Shown: positions 44,778 to 56,196 of the stretch, piece after piece
Layout of the letters: the number at the start of each line of letters is the position of its first letter
Numbering within the stretch: the stretch's first letter is position 1
Source of the DNA: Dryocosmus kuriphilus
Taxonomy: Eukaryota; Arthropoda; Insecta; Hymenoptera; Cynipidae
DNA length: 64,000 nucleotides
Assembly (NCBI GenBank): GCA_038277395.1
Contig: CM076193.1
Coordinates: 147,301,813-147,365,812, forward strand
Direction: 5' to 3'
Notes under the pieces: generated by a model
What the model was told of the DNA's origin: nothing
Database searches by the model: none
The model's input: only the letters and a program-made list of their open reading frames with translations
Made by a program: the position numbers and the translations under genes

Positions 44778-46009
44778 GTAATTATTTTATAAAAAACTAA
44801 GTATCAAACTCGCTGTTCACAGGGCTAGGTGGGTTAGCCTACTTGTGATTTGGTAGGGGTGGTTTACAGGGGTTAGGGGTAAGTGGATTACATTGGTTAG
44901 GGTTAAGTGTTTAAATGAGCTAATTTATGTAGTGGAATAAAATTATTATACAAAAACGAACGATTAAACTCGCTGTTCCCAGAGTTAGGTCGGTTAGCCT
45001 ACTTGTGGTTTGATAGGGGTGGTTTACAGGGGCTAGGGGTGATTACATTAGTTAGGGGTAAGTGTTTAAATGAGTTAATTTATGCTGTGGAATTCAATTA
45101 TTATACGAAAAATGAATAATCAAACTCACCGTTCCCAGGGTTAGGTGGGGTAGCCTGCTAATGGTGTGGTAGGGGCGGTTTTCACCCCTAAAAATAAGTT
45201 AGGGCCGATATAAAAAAAAACACGTTTCTAATATTTTTCAATTTTCTGCCACTCTGCCAAGTTTCATTGAAATCGGTGAGTGACAGTTGGGTAGGGTTAC
45301 TTGTTAGATCGATTACCTCGGATATTGAAACTCCATGTGTAAAAATGGCATCGCTCTTAGAAAGTTCAATCCAACCAATTTTAGGAAAAACAAATACGTT
45401 CATTAAAAATAGCTGAGATTTTATTGAAAAAATTAAAGATATCACTATACCAGATAATTTTAGCTTCATTTCTTTAGATACAGAATCAATGTTTACGAAT
45501 ATCTCTAGAAATAAAACAATAGAATATATTAAGAAACGATGGACACATATTAAAGAACATACATGTTTGTCCGAAGAAGCCTTTGTAAGAGCAATGGCAT
45601 TTATAATGGAAAACGCTTATGTACAATTTGAAGATAAAATTTACAAACAGAAAATAGGTGTACCCATGGGTTCACCAATATCTCCAGCTATAGCAAATTT
45701 GGTTTTAGAAGATATAGAGGATGAAATTCTAAAGGATCTGTCCTATGATGTTCCCTTTTTCTTCAGGTACGTAGATGATATTATCACGTGTGTGCCTGAG
45801 GAGAGAGTGGACGACTTGTTGTACAGATTCAAGAGGGTCGACCCCGATCTAAAATTTACATTAGAAAGATCGACTAATAATAATAATATAAATTTTCTCG
45901 ATGTCAATGTTGTGTTAGAGGACGGACGTGTAATTTCCAATTGGTACCGAAAGCCGACTTGGTCGGGACGTTACCATCATTTTCCCATGCCCATCATCCC
46001 ATCTCTGTA

Positions 46010-47277
46010 CAGTCTGTTCCACAAGAAAGAATACGCGTTTGCTCGAAAAGATTCAAAGAAAACATTATTTTTCTTTTTTGGCATAAAAAGCACTTTAAAA
46101 ATTAGGGAGGACTTACCTCAATAAATGGTCCAATCGCCATTATTCTCGATAATGGCCTGGCATCTTCTGGGCATGCTCTCGACTAATTTTTCAGCATATT
46201 CTAAAGATAGAGAGCACCACACCTCTCTAATTCGTTGAGAGAGCTGCTTGAGGGTGAATACACGCCTTCCTGCAAGTTTTCTCGTAACGACACCACACAT
46301 TTTCAATCGGATTGGCATCAGGAGATTGTGAAGGCCAGGCCAAGGTGACGACGCCATTTTCAGCTTTCCAGTTCTTGCAGAGGCGACTGCAATGTTTGGG
46401 ATCGTTGTCCTCTTGAAGGATCCAAACCTCATTATTGGCTCCAAACACCTTTTCTGCAGACCTCAGAAGACCATGCTTGTAGATTTTGACCATTTTTTCC
46501 GCGTTCAGGTTCTCAGTGAACAGCTCTAAACAGCCAAAACCGCGCTGTGAGAAGCATCCCCAAACATGGATCTTTACTGGGTGTTTAACAGTTCGCTGGA
46601 GGAACCGCTCACCTTTGCCTGACCAGGCACGTTTTATTGGAACCCATGTCCAAAAGGATGCTTCGTCGGAAAAAAATCACATTTGACCAATCGCAATCAT
46701 TAATTTCCATAGCCCATGACAGCCGTTTTTGCATGTGCACTTCTGAGAGCAGGGGTTTCTGCCTCGTGCTACGGTACTGCATGTTTGCCTCAGCTAATCT
46801 GCGTCTTATGGTGTTTATACTAACGTCTAATCCTTTCTCCGCTAGCTTAGCCTTGGCTTCGCGCATCCGTAGAGTGGGGTTGCGCTTGAATAGTGCGATG
46901 ATCCCCTTATCCTCATTGCTGGACGTTGCTCGCGTTTCTCCTTTTCCTGGAAGATCTTCAACAGCTTTTGTGTCCCTATACCGCTCCACCTACTACTTTT
47001 GCACGAAGTAGTTAGACTTTTTAAGCACTTTAGCAGTAGCTGAGTATGAAAGTTTTGGTCCGTGTGCATTGCTGCACAAAAACACAGCTTCGAACCGTTT
47101 AGCGTATACTGCACTCATTGCGCAAACTTGTTCACTATCCGACACTTCGAATGAGACTGAACCAAATCGGCAGTTTCGCTCTTGCCCCTGAAACGTACAG
47201 TCAGGCCAAAAAAGAAACGGACAAAAGTCTTTAAAACTTTTCGAGAAAACGCGTATTCTTTCTTGTGGAACAGACTG
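46010..47277 (-). mobile_element. Tc1-type element, 1268 bp, in PLE-C
   Basis: Termini CAGTCTGTTCCACAAGAAAG and its inverted counterpart, with TA at 46008-46009 and 47278-47279. The TIRs continue AATACGCGTTT(G/T)CTCGAAAAG. The left PLE-C copy (about 38940) shows the uninterrupted sequence CATCTCTGCATAAATAGG, so the ends are exact. Confidence 0.9.
46118..47118 (-). pseudogene. Tc1 transposase (DD34E), frameshifted
   Basis: ATG at 47118 gives MSAVYAKRFEAVFLCSNAHG, the Tc1 N-terminal HTH, with two adjacent TAG codons after YFVQK. VERYRDTKAVEDLPGKGETR and STRQKPLLSEVHMQKRL follow. A T-run insertion near 46680 shifts the frame at NVIF|SDEASF, the first Asp. KIHVWGCFSQRGFGCLEL, EVWILQEDNDPKH (second Asp) and WPSQSPDANPIENVW (Glu, 34 residues after the second Asp) complete DD34E. 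A last shift near 46260 leads to the C-terminus ending at 46118. Three or more lesions, otherwise complete. Confidence 0.88.
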
Positions 47278-48686
47278 TATAAATAGGCGTAATTTATTCG
47301 TTGGTAGATAGAGCCATAAAGTTAGCAGACAAAAGGAACCATAAGGATAATTTAGCTTTAGTCAAAAGAACTTTAATAAAAAAATGGATATCCGGAAGAG
47401 CTTATAGACTGTAAAATTAAATTGAGTTTACAAAACATTTTTAATGTCAGTAATAACACGAATAACCAAAGTGGGAATGAAAATGATTTTGAGCCAAAAA
47501 AGGTGATTGTTGTTCCATAAGCTGAGAATTTTTCTAACAAAATTAAACACATTTTTAAAGACTTAAAACAATCAATAACTTTAAAAAAGGTAATTCACTT
47601 CAAAAACTATATAATTCTACAAAGGATCCCATAAAAAAAGAGCATAAAACGAACGTCATCTACTAGTTAACTTGTAATCAATGTGGGTGGGCCTATATAG
47701 GTCAAACAAATAGAGAACTTATGGTTACAGTAAATGAACACAAAAAGAATGTTGAGAATTTTTGTACAAAAACAGCTTTAGGAAAACACGCTATTTCATG
47801 TTCCACACCTTTGATTTCAAGAATCCAATCATTCTAGCTATTGAAAGAAATAAAGCGAAAGGAGAGACTCTGGAAATTATCAATATAATTAGAAATAAAA
47901 AATCAGTCAATTCACACACAGACATTCAAGGACTTAGCACCTTATATCATAACTTAATTTTCACTAAAAAATAAAAATAAAAGTAAGGTTTTTTTCAAAA
48001 GAATTTTGCAACATGAAACAATTCTTTACATTTAAAATTTCAAATTAATTAATTTTTATTTAAAAAGAGGAAGTAATGTCACTGTGCTCACGTGATCATT
48101 ACACCTCGTGACTACGATGACCTACATCCTCTAGAAATAATTTTCTTCATTACATAACCTCACAATGCAGTCCATGCGGTTTCCCGCGTTGGTCCAGCCT
48201 TTTTATTTTTTATTTTAATTTTTATTAAAATTCTCACCACAATCTTTTTATTTATCTGAATGAAAATGGATCTGGATTTTGTTTTTGAAAAACCATTTAT
48301 TATAAAAACAAACACAACTCTCAACATGCAATTTTTAAAGTAAAGACAAAATAACACATTACAATTTCAAGGTAACATCTCTCATTATTCCCTTCTTTTT
48401 TCTACCACTATTCTCTCCTTTAGATATATAAAAACCTATATGGACTCACTTAATATTTCAGATGTACTCTTAATTTTTTCATATTCATTTCAACGTTTTT
48501 TTGAGGTTAATTCTATGAAGTAATCCTTATTCTAACATACATATGGAATTAATTCAACCGAATTTTTAAATTACTTTCAAGAAAGTTCCTTTTCGACAAT
48601 GATCCGACATGGTATGTACTTTCTTCGTATCATATGTAAAACATCTTTATAACTATTCTTAACATTTAAATTGCTCCTTAGAGTCT

Positions 48687-48721
48687 CGGAAGAGGGGCTG
48701 GTACTAGCTCGACACGTTAGA
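48687..48721 (+). ncRNA. degenerate hammerhead-like motif, PLE-C right pLTR
   Basis: Same place as 37518-37552 in the mirrored arm, but AGCCCGAAACG has become AGCTCGACACG, so the stem is weakened and the GAAA core is lost. Probably inactive. Confidence 0.45.
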
Positions 48722-48826
48722 CACACATTTAATGGATCAATAAATATTTTAGACCGTAAAGCCGCAGAAGTTTTTTTCATATTATCACAAAGGTCGCGCA
48801 AGTTTATTAGTTGGTCGAAAAATAAT

Positions 48827-50893
48827 GTTTACAAGCGTTTTTATTAAATTACCCCCTGCGCCGCATTCGCCGTTTCTCCCCTAGTTCTGAATTTTAAATT
48901 GTAAAATTATTTTCTGAGGAGTTTTTGAACGTAATATATACTTTATTACAGTATATGTGCCCCTCGATTTTAATTTGAATATTATAATTTTTGTCATAAA
49001 AAAAGGAATATTTGAGTTTATTTTCATTTGGAAATTTATTCTGCGCAATTTTGAGACGTGGATAAAATACAAATTCTTCATTTTGGTGTGGTCTTGGGAG
49101 AAAATCAAATTTTGAGGTGATTTTTTACGATTTTGTTATCGAATGCTCGGTGTGATTTGATTTGCCCTCTTGTAACGAAGCAACCTGAGGCAGAGCTTTT
49201 GTACCCTCGATTCCATCCCTTGAAATTGCTTTCTTGCTTCCGTCTTCGAATCAGAAGCAAAAAGTTACCATTGTTTCCTCTTCTTGTATCTTGTTATCTC
49301 AGACTTCCTTGCAGCTTCCGATAATTTCTTGCTTATTTAGAAAATAATTTTCCTAACGTTCTATTTTTGCCTAAAACATTAATTAAAACAGACATAAGAC
49401 ATTGATTCAAAATGTAGATTAGAAGAGAAATGAAAACAGAAATTAAAAAATAAAATTAACAAGAAATTAAAATATTTCTCTTTAAATTTTTCTAATTAAA
49501 TTTTGTTGCATATAACAAACGATACAAAAATATATTTTTAATTTTGGTTTCTTTCTCGTCTCACTTTATCTCTATTATATGAAGGTTCAGATGGGTAATG
49601 GCCTTTAGAAAAAAACATTTGTGAGATTTAGGTAATTTACTATATATAGATTGAAAAAAAAATCGGGAATATATTTTCAAGCTTAATTGAATTTCCTTTC
49701 TTTTCCTTTGTCGTCTATCAGTTTTTATTTACTATTTCAATTTGTTTGGAAAAGAATGAAGTGTATATATTGAAGGGAAAGGGTGAAATTCACGAGACAA
49801 AGTAAATTTTATGGAGCGTGGTATGGGTAATAACCAAAATGTTTAGGGACTTATGTTTGAGTTGACAATATTTTATGATCGAATGCGTAAACAGATTTTA
49901 GAGATGACCAGTGTAGTGTGTGGAAAACCTTGAATATTAATGCGAAATTATCCTGAGTGATAGCTCTTGAAATTTTGCATCTACCCTAAACTGTATTTGA
50001 CGGGATTTATCTCATATGTGGAATGAATAAATTATTTAATTTATAATTATAGAATAAAATATTCAAATCATTTTTAAAAGCTAATTTAGTACCTTTTTAT
50101 TTATTTAGCAGAAAATGTTTAAAGGGAAGTTTAGAAACACTTAACTTTCATTTCAGGTAATAACATAATTTATTTTCATGAGCTGAAAAGGAAGAAAATA
50201 ATAATCGAGTTTTACATATTTTTATTTGACAATTTACTATAAATAATCAAAATCTGTAGAAATTTCCCGAAGGGTCATAAGTTCAAATTTTGAATTGTAA
50301 ACGTGTAGGATAAAACATTTCTTAACTGAAATTTAAAATTGTACGATTGTAAATCTCAATGTCTAAGTTGCTAAATTTTAAATTGGGAAATGTTGGTTCA
50401 TTAACAATCTCACATTTGTAAAATATTGAAAATAATATTCAAAATAGAAAAAATTTCAATTAGAAGCGTTTAGTATTGGAATTTGCAAATCGAACTTCTA
50501 AAATCTCATTTTTTAATTTGTAAAATTTTAAATGTAAAAATTTATGTTTGTAGGGTCTTAATTTGAAAAATTTCAATTCGTCTTTTTGTGTATAATTTCA
50601 AGTTGAAATCTGCGAAAAGTGAAATTCAAATTTCAAATTGCACGCTTTGGGAATGTGCACTTGAAAAATTGTACAATTTCCATTTTTGAATGGTAAACAG
50701 TGAACAATTTATACCCAAATTTTAAGTTTAAACCTTCATAAAATGGTTGAAAATTCAAGAAATTCAAATAAAAAAATGAGTTAATTGTAGGTCAAAATAA
50801 AGAAAATTGGAACTATTTTGAACGGAAACTTTTGAGACCGGAAGACTTTAAACCTATTAATAATTTAGTATTTTTGTCTTCTTTATTTTTAAG
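48827..50893. other. intron DNA before the third visible receptor exon
   Basis: About 2 kb of AT-rich sequence with no ORF of known type, terminal repeats or arrays. It is the largest apparently transposon-free stretch in the second intron and ends in TTTATTTTTAAG at 50893. Confidence 0.55.
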
Positions 50894-51163
50894 ACAAGGC
50901 GAATGCAACCAACAACAAGAAGTCCGTCAAATTTAGATGTGAATGTCAACGTAAGTGTGAGTATCGACTTAAACTCGATTGCAACGATACCTCGATCTCA
51001 TTGTGGAACTGCCAATGGGGGAGGAAAAAGGGGTGGTTCGATTTATCGAGAAACAGAAGAACCTGGAGGAATCGAAAGTCGACAAAATTCGACCTACACC
51101 TTTGGCAGGCAACATGCCATTCGTAGTAATTACATGGGAAAGAGTATCGAAGCTAAAAAGAAG
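50894..51163 (+). CDS. cholecystokinin/sulfakinin-type receptor, exon with ICL3 end
   Basis: Ninety codons in phase 0 at both ends (acceptor TTTTTAAG, donor AAGAAG|GTAGTT). The first part is polar and variable (VNVNVSVSIDLNSIATIP, Gly/Arg-rich), as expected of intracellular loop 3. The last part (RSNYMGKSIEAKKK) is the conserved loop end that leads into TM6 in sulfakinin/CCK receptors. The next exon should start with Val and TM6; I do not find it in the remaining 12.8 kb, so the third intron is longer than that or the exon is divergent. The splice sites fit the other two exons, and all three are on the plus strand in the right order. Confidence 0.9.
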
Positions 51164-51448
51164 GTAGTTTTAATTTATAAAATTTTTTAAATAATTTTTT
51201 ATCAGACATAAGATAGTCACTATTAATAATGATTAGTATTTTTAATGAAGAAAATCATTACATCAATTTTCCATTTTCTTTTTAAAATTATTTTTGTATT
51301 TATTACAATTTCAGATTAGTCAATTGTATTAATAATTAATTGTTAATATATATGATGTTAAATGTGTTGTTCAGGTAGCAATATATATGTATATAGATGT
51401 TGCAGTGTCGATTTACTGATCGTATAAGAATTTTTTATTGATAAAAAC

Positions 51449-51480
51449 AAGCTTTCGCTCTCCGAAGGAGGGCCTCTTCA
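51449..51480 (-). ncRNA. hammerhead-like motif, PLE-D pLTR
   Basis: On the minus strand CTGAAGA is followed by a stem GC-CTCC with GGAG-GC around TTC (one C/A mismatch) and GAAAGCTTG. CTGAAGA instead of CTGATGA; otherwise the PLE hammerhead layout. Confidence 0.5.
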
Positions 51481-52040
51481 GGTATATAGTATATAGAGTA
51501 ACGACTAGAAATAAAGGTTATCGTATATAAATATACTAAAATTTTACAATAGTATGGACGATAATGTTAACATAACCAAGAAGCTTACGGCATGTTTCAG
51601 AGTAGTAGTACATACAAAGATTGAGGTCTTTCTCAATTTTTAGGTTTTTTTTTAAAAAGAATTATAAGAAAATAAAATGCCATAGTCAGCATTATTATAC
51701 CACTAACTGTGCTTTACATGTGGATTGTAATAATTTAGAAGGACAAAAACATTTTTCGTGCCATGATGTTTGGGTAACGTCCACAGGAAATGACTAAAAC
51801 CGATATGGTTACATCGAGTATAACAAACGTTAAAATGGCGTAGAAGCGCTAAAATTCAAATTCAATGTAGGTATAATTATTTTTAAATTTTACATAAACG
51901 AAGATTTAACATAATTGTCGCAAAGAAACTATGTAATTAAAGGTTTGTTGAAATTAAGTTAGTAGAATATGAATTATAATCAGAACATATAAGAATTATT
52001 ATCATATCGTGTAAAAATGATACCTATACAATTTATAATT

Positions 52041-52535
52041 TTATGGTGTAGATAAAATTAGACTATGGTAAATTTGGTTTAAATATTCGACTTCAGATCT
52101 TTTATTGACAGAGTTTTGATTTTTAAAGATAAAAAACATCTCCTTGAAGTTTCTTTTTTTATAATTTTGTTCAAAGCTCAGAATTTTTGTATCTTTGAAA
52201 TTAAATTTATGATCATCAACATGTGAGTGTAGTACTAAGGATGTACTTCTAGAGTCTTTTTTACAATCATTAATATGTTCTTTAATTCTGTTTTTAATGT
52301 ACTTTTTAGTTTGATCCACATATACAGAGCCACATTCACATGGTATTGAATAAATCACATGTGTTTTCATGTCAAATGGAGTAATATTTTTATTTTTTGG
52401 GAAACATTTAAAGAAATCTTTATGATAGGTATACACAACCCTAATATTATATTCCTTGAAAATCTTATTATTTTGAATTTTCTTTAATATATGGAAGTAC
52501 AATACTCTTATTGATATCGAAAGTTGTGTTATCAT
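52041..52535 (-). pseudogene. PLE-D C-terminal part with altered GIY-YIG nuclease
   Basis: Open minus-strand frame: ITQLSISIRVLYFHILKKI continues the RT C-terminus found at 56197-56439, then THVIYSIPCECGSVYVDQTK and KYIKNRIKEHINDC form the GIY-YIG module, ending with EYLNQIYHSLI. The usual YIGQT is YVDQT, with Gly replaced by Asp in the core, so nuclease activity is doubtful. The frame starts at the edge of the Ginger insertion. Joining the two flanks restores a continuous reading across an ATATAT duplication. Confidence 0.8.
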
Positions 52536-52762
52536 ATATATGTTACAGTCAATGTCGGAAATCAGTCATTGTCGACAATTCCTAGTCAATGTCGACATTG
52601 ACTGCTGGCGTCGGTCATTGTCGACATTGACTAGCCAATGTCTATCCCAGAAACTAAAGTTTGGGAATTTCCAACATTAACCGGTCATTGTCGACAATGA
52701 CTAAAGCCCAGCGGTCAATGTCACTTTCCTTTAATTCGTCAGAGCTGGGGGCAATTAGCGGA

Positions 52763-52801
52763 GGGGTAGGGGTAGGGGTAGGGGTAGGGGTAGGGGTAGG
52801 T
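52763..52801. repeat. GGGGTA hexamer run in the left Ginger TIR
   Basis: Six and a half copies of GGGGTA, then GGTGCCTAAC. The right TIR has a single ACCCCT at the same place, so the run is a local expansion in one arm. Confidence 0.9.
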
Positions 52802-53896
52802 GCCTAACTCTATGATTCATTATTGGCCAGGTACGTGAAGGTATACAATTAGTGAACATTTAGTGTACGTTACTGCCTTGTGAGGTGAAGTTCTGAAGTT
52901 GCTGTTCTGAAGAAAAGTCTAGATACTTCAACGTCGAAAATCAAATATCACAACTGGTAAGTAATTTAAATTAGAATTTTGTTTATTCTTATCCAATTTT
53001 TCTATATCTAACGATCAAACTTATGAAAAACATCTCCTATAAGCTTGCAATAATTCCAAATTCAAATTAGGAAAGTTTCCTTAACGTATTTTACATCAGA
53101 GTGAAATATTCAGAGTTTATATTTTGTTTAAATATTTCTGTCAGGAAATTATGTATGATTACTTTATTCTTTTGGGATTAATTAGAGAGTTAATTTGTGC
53201 TAAGAAAAGGGAATTTTTTTGTTTCAGGCAGTTCGTAGTGTGAAGTGTACTTGTTCTGGAGGAGAATCTAAGTATTTCGACCTGGAAAATAAAATATTCT
53301 AATCGGTAAGTATTTGCAGTTACTTTTCAAAATTCTCTTTTAATTTTATATATTCAAGGATAAAACTTAGAAAAAAGGAACTTCTATAATCTCCAAATTC
53401 AAATTAGAAAAGGTTTTAATATCGCAATTTTATTGTTAATGACCATTTTTTCAGTTATTATAAATCAATTTCAATTTTGTTAGATAATAACAATATACAA
53501 TTCTAGAATTTTAAAAGCTTTGAATTGGAAACCTTAAATTTAATTTTTATTTTCAAATTCTCAAATTGTCCAATTTTAATCGTTCCGAATTGAAAATTAT
53601 TGAAATTCATGGGTTTTAAATTTTGAATTATTCAATTTGAACGCTTTTAACTAGAAATAATACAATTGCAATTCCTTCGAATTTAAACAGTATAAGGGTA
53701 TTCACTGATTAAACAATGATAACCCACTGAATAATCAGTAAAATTCCTTATTCATTTCACGCAATGACGAACTTTCGAGGGGATAGTATTTATACATTCA
53801 AAAATTTATGATTCTAGGTGATTAGTGCTGAATTTACTCTGTCAACGCTCTTCTGACAATTATTGAAGAATAGAAGCTGAAAATAAGAAAGGTATC

Positions 53897-54115
53897 ATGC
53901 AGAACCGGTTTAATACTAAAATTAAGGAGTTATTAGAGAAAAAGCGACAAGATAATAGTTTCATTTTGACTTGTGAGGACTATATAACAATCTAGTAACT
54001 AGCATACAGGAAATTAAATTAAAACAAACGAAATCACCATCAGACTACAAGCGACTAGCTCGGTATGACGTGCTAGTTGTGTCTGATTGCGAGAAACTAA
54101 TAAAACCAATAAAAA
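53897..54115 (+). pseudogene. broken N-terminus of the Ginger transposase
   Basis: ATG at 53897 opens MQNRFNTKIKELLEKKRQ and CEDYITI, then stops (TAG TAA near 53992). One base later the frame reads VTSIQEIKLKQTKSPSDYKR, ARYDVLVVSDCEKLIKPIKN and a second one-base slip near 54125 joins it to the main ORF. The matching region of related proteins is continuous, so two indels separate this part from 54116-55645. Upstream, GTAAGT donor-like sites near 52969 and 53305 suggest non-coding 5' exons. Confidence 0.6.
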
Positions 54116-55645
54116 ATGCAGACACGTGTGAAATATTATGTTGCTCTCGAGGAACTTTTCGATATTTTAGATAATGCCCACCGTACTACGGGACACGGTG
54201 GAAGGGATAGGATGTGTCAAGAAATCTCTAGGAAATATTGTAATATAACGAAGGAAATAGTGATGATTTATTTAAGTTTTTGTCAACAATGTCATAAAAA
54301 GAAGTGTCTTCAAACAAAAAGTTTCGTTTCTAATCCGATCCTGTCCAACGATTTAAATTCTCGTGGTCAAGTCGATTTAATCGTCATGCAGTCGCAAGTT
54401 TGTCGGGGAAATAAATTTATCATGGTATATCAGGATCACTTTACAAAATTCGTTTTCTTAAGTGCTCTACAAACCAAAAGAGCCGAAGAAGAAGTAGCAT
54501 ATAACCTGTTCAATATATTTTCAATCATTGGGGCTCCAGCTATTTTGCAGTCAGATAACGGGCGAGAATTTAAGAATAAAATGATTGTAGAACTGTGTTC
54601 GATGTGGAAAGATATTAAAATAGTTCATGGAAAACCTCGACACAGTCAATCTCAAGGCTCGGTAGAGAGGGCGAACCGTGACATCGAAGAAATGTTATCT
54701 TCTTGGATGGCTGATAACAATACCACGGACTGGACAAATGGCCTTAAAATTGTTCAATTTATGAAAAATCGGGCATTTCATTCTGGAATTAAAAGGTCTC
54801 CATACGAAGCCATGTTCGGATGCGAAGCTCGGGTCGGTTTGGCTTCATCATCTTTGCCGAAAGATGTCATCAGGGAACTGGAAACCGAAGAAGATCTCGA
54901 GAGCGTCATCAGCTCTATCAAAGAAGTTGATAAGGTTGCTAATGGCGACAAGGAAAAAGAGGCAACAAGAAAAACAGATGTAGAGCTAGATGAAGCACCA
55001 ATTTCGCAGGAGAAAATGCAGAGCTGTATTGTTTGCCATAAACCTTGCGGTGGTGCCCATTCCTGCAACCAGTGTGGTAGAGCAGTACACGCGATTTGCG
55101 GAAATTCAGTTGATGATCATGACGAAGGCTACGGAAGTAAAGTCACCTGCTCTCTGTGTTTTTCAATCACAAAAATAAAAAATGCTCGAAAACAGTCAAA
55201 AATTAACTTAGAAGGACAGGCGAAGAAAATGAAGAAGACATCTGACCAAAAACATCCCCCTGCTGTGGTCGGAGTTTGTGTAATGGTACCAGTGCCAGAT
55301 GTGGATCGTAGTCATACCGATTTTCGAAATGTTCTTGGCATAGTGTTAAATGTAAGTGAAGATGGGTTTTATAAAATTGGCACATCGGCAGGAACTCTTA
55401 AGCAGCTTTTTACTAGATCTCAATTTAATGTAAGTAAAGAAAGGCTAGTGAGTGTAGAAGAAATAGATAGTTCAGAGCTGAGTCTAAAAAGCGAGATAGC
55501 TTCAAACATGTCACTAACAGGTGGTCAAGGGGTTAAAAAATGTAATTGTAAAACTAAATGCACAAACAAGAAATGCTACTGCAGAGCAAACAACGTTTTG
55601 TGCAATTCCAGATGCCATAGTAGCTTGTCTTGCTGCAACAAATAA
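54116..55645 (+). CDS. Ginger integrase-like transposase, 509-residue open frame
   Basis: An H2C2 finger (H22, H27, C56, C59) precedes an integrase fold with D87 (RGQVDLIVM), D147 (ILQSDNGREF) and E184 (SQSQGSVERANRD), 36 residues between the last two. This is the gypsy-integrase-like core of Ginger transposons and of the domesticated KRBA2-type proteins. About residues 303-345 form a PHD-like Cys/His cluster (CIVCHKPCGG, CNQCGRAVHAIC, CSLC), and residues 475-509 a CXC motif (CNCKTKCTNKKCYCR). The ATG used here may not be the native start because upstream coding is frameshifted (53897-54115). The catalytic part is unbroken. Expression is unknown. Confidence 0.88.
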   Translation: MQTRVKYYVALEELFDILDNAHRTTGHGGRDRMCQEISRKYCNITKEIVMIYLSFCQQCHKKKCLQTKSFVSNPILSNDLNSRGQVDLIVMQSQVCRGNKFIMVYQDHFTKFVFLSALQTKRAEEEVAYNLFNIFSIIGAPAILQSDNGREFKNKMIVELCSMWKDIKIVHGKPRHSQSQGSVERANRDIEEMLSSWMADNNTTDWTNGLKIVQFMKNRAFHSGIKRSPYEAMFGCEARVGLASSSLPKDVIRELETEEDLESVISSIKEVDKVANGDKEKEATRKTDVELDEAPISQEKMQSCIVCHKPCGGAHSCNQCGRAVHAICGNSVDDHDEGYGSKVTCSLCFSITKIKNARKQSKINLEGQAKKMKKTSDQKHPPAVVGVCVMVPVPDVDRSHTDFRNVLGIVLNVSEDGFYKIGTSAGTLKQLFTRSQFNVSKERLVSVEEIDSSELSLKSEIASNMSLTGGQGVKKCNCKTKCTNKKCYCRANNVLCNSRCHSSLSCCNK

Positions 55646-56196
55646 TGTCATTAAAAGCATCTTAACATTATCAATTATATTACTTTTATAATGAGTTTCA
55701 TTTATCCATGCTTTTGTATCCACAACTTTTATATTATTGGTTGGCTCCTTAATAAATCTTTATTTATGGAAAATTTGTAGGCTTTATTTTCGTTCCTTTT
55801 ACTATATTTAACCTTTTCTATTAATTAAAAATGATTGATACTCCAACAAATTTGTGTTTAGTTTTTGGAAAAAATATTATATTAAACAAAAAAGTAAAGG
55901 TTTTTTTTTTATTTTTCAGAATTGCCATTTTTTAAGTTTTTCAAATTTATCAAAAAAGGTCCTTGATCAATGTTAGAGTTATCTCGCAATAATTTGTATT
56001 TGGTTCCGTTATTTGGTTAGTTAGGCACCTACCCCTCCGCTAATTGCCCCCAGCTCTGACGAATTAAAGGAAAGTGACATTGACCGCTGGGCTTTAGTCA
56101 TTGTCGAAAATAACCGGTTAATGTTGGAAATTCCCAAACTTTAGTTTCTGGGATAGACATTGGCTAGTCAATGTCGACAATGACCGACGCCAGCAG

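Larger units (their letters stand above)
41181..45303 (+). mobile_element. pogo-like DNA transposon in PLE-C, 3-bp TTA duplication
   Basis: Begins CAAGTAACCCTGCCCAACTG and ends with its inverted match (CAGTTGGGTAGGGTTACTTG). The mirrored region continues for more than 100 bases (TTTCATTGAAA..., GGCAGAGTGGCAG). TTA precedes and follows (41178-41180, 45304-45306). The sister PLE copy reads CACTTAGACCGATT, the empty site. Further inside both ends are arrays of about 160-base units (41311, 41471, 41632; mirrored 44800-45190). The element carries its own gene, a MITE and a minisatellite. Confidence 0.8.
40137..47972 (+). pseudogene. PLE-C right copy: near full-length, split by two transposons
   Basis: The start ATGGCTTTAAAC gives ALNEHHRSRRFYRR and a basic, coiled N-terminal domain to 40606. 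A one-base shift leads into NLENYQKKSIPHDKSKWIMN and the same TAA after KGNNF (40879-40881) as the left copy. NSTSLSLRPSSVHIARIYGL then PKIHK follows, then the pogo-like insertion at 41181. RT resumes at about 45310, open in 45489-46000 with GVPMGSPISPAIANL and RYVDDIITC. A Tc1 interrupts at 46010. The coding end (LVDRAIKLADKR..., VIYQLTCNQCGWAYIGQT, to 47972) lies beyond it. A deletion of about 50 bases after ITEAD differs from the left copy's deletion. Stop in the GIY-YIG lead (TAG near 47666). Confidence 0.85.
37443..48826. mobile_element. PLE-C: head-to-head inverted pair of Penelope-like copies
   Basis: A minus-strand copy (37456 to about 40130) and a plus-strand copy (about 40130 to 48780) mirror each other over coding region and pLTR. 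GTCGAAAAATAAT occurs immediately left (37443-37455) and right (48814-48826), a 13-bp target duplication for the whole pair. On the right a 33-base extension (48781-48813) separates the arm from the duplication. It resembles the 32-base extension of PLE-B (ATTATC, AAGGTCG). Two later transposons sit in the plus copy (41181-45303 and 46010-47277). Without them the pair is about 6 kb. Confidence 0.82.

Noticed and set aside
52763..52801. Interstitial telomere repeat
   Set aside because: The unit is GGGGTA, not the insect TTAGG, and lies inside one Ginger TIR with a single unit in the other.
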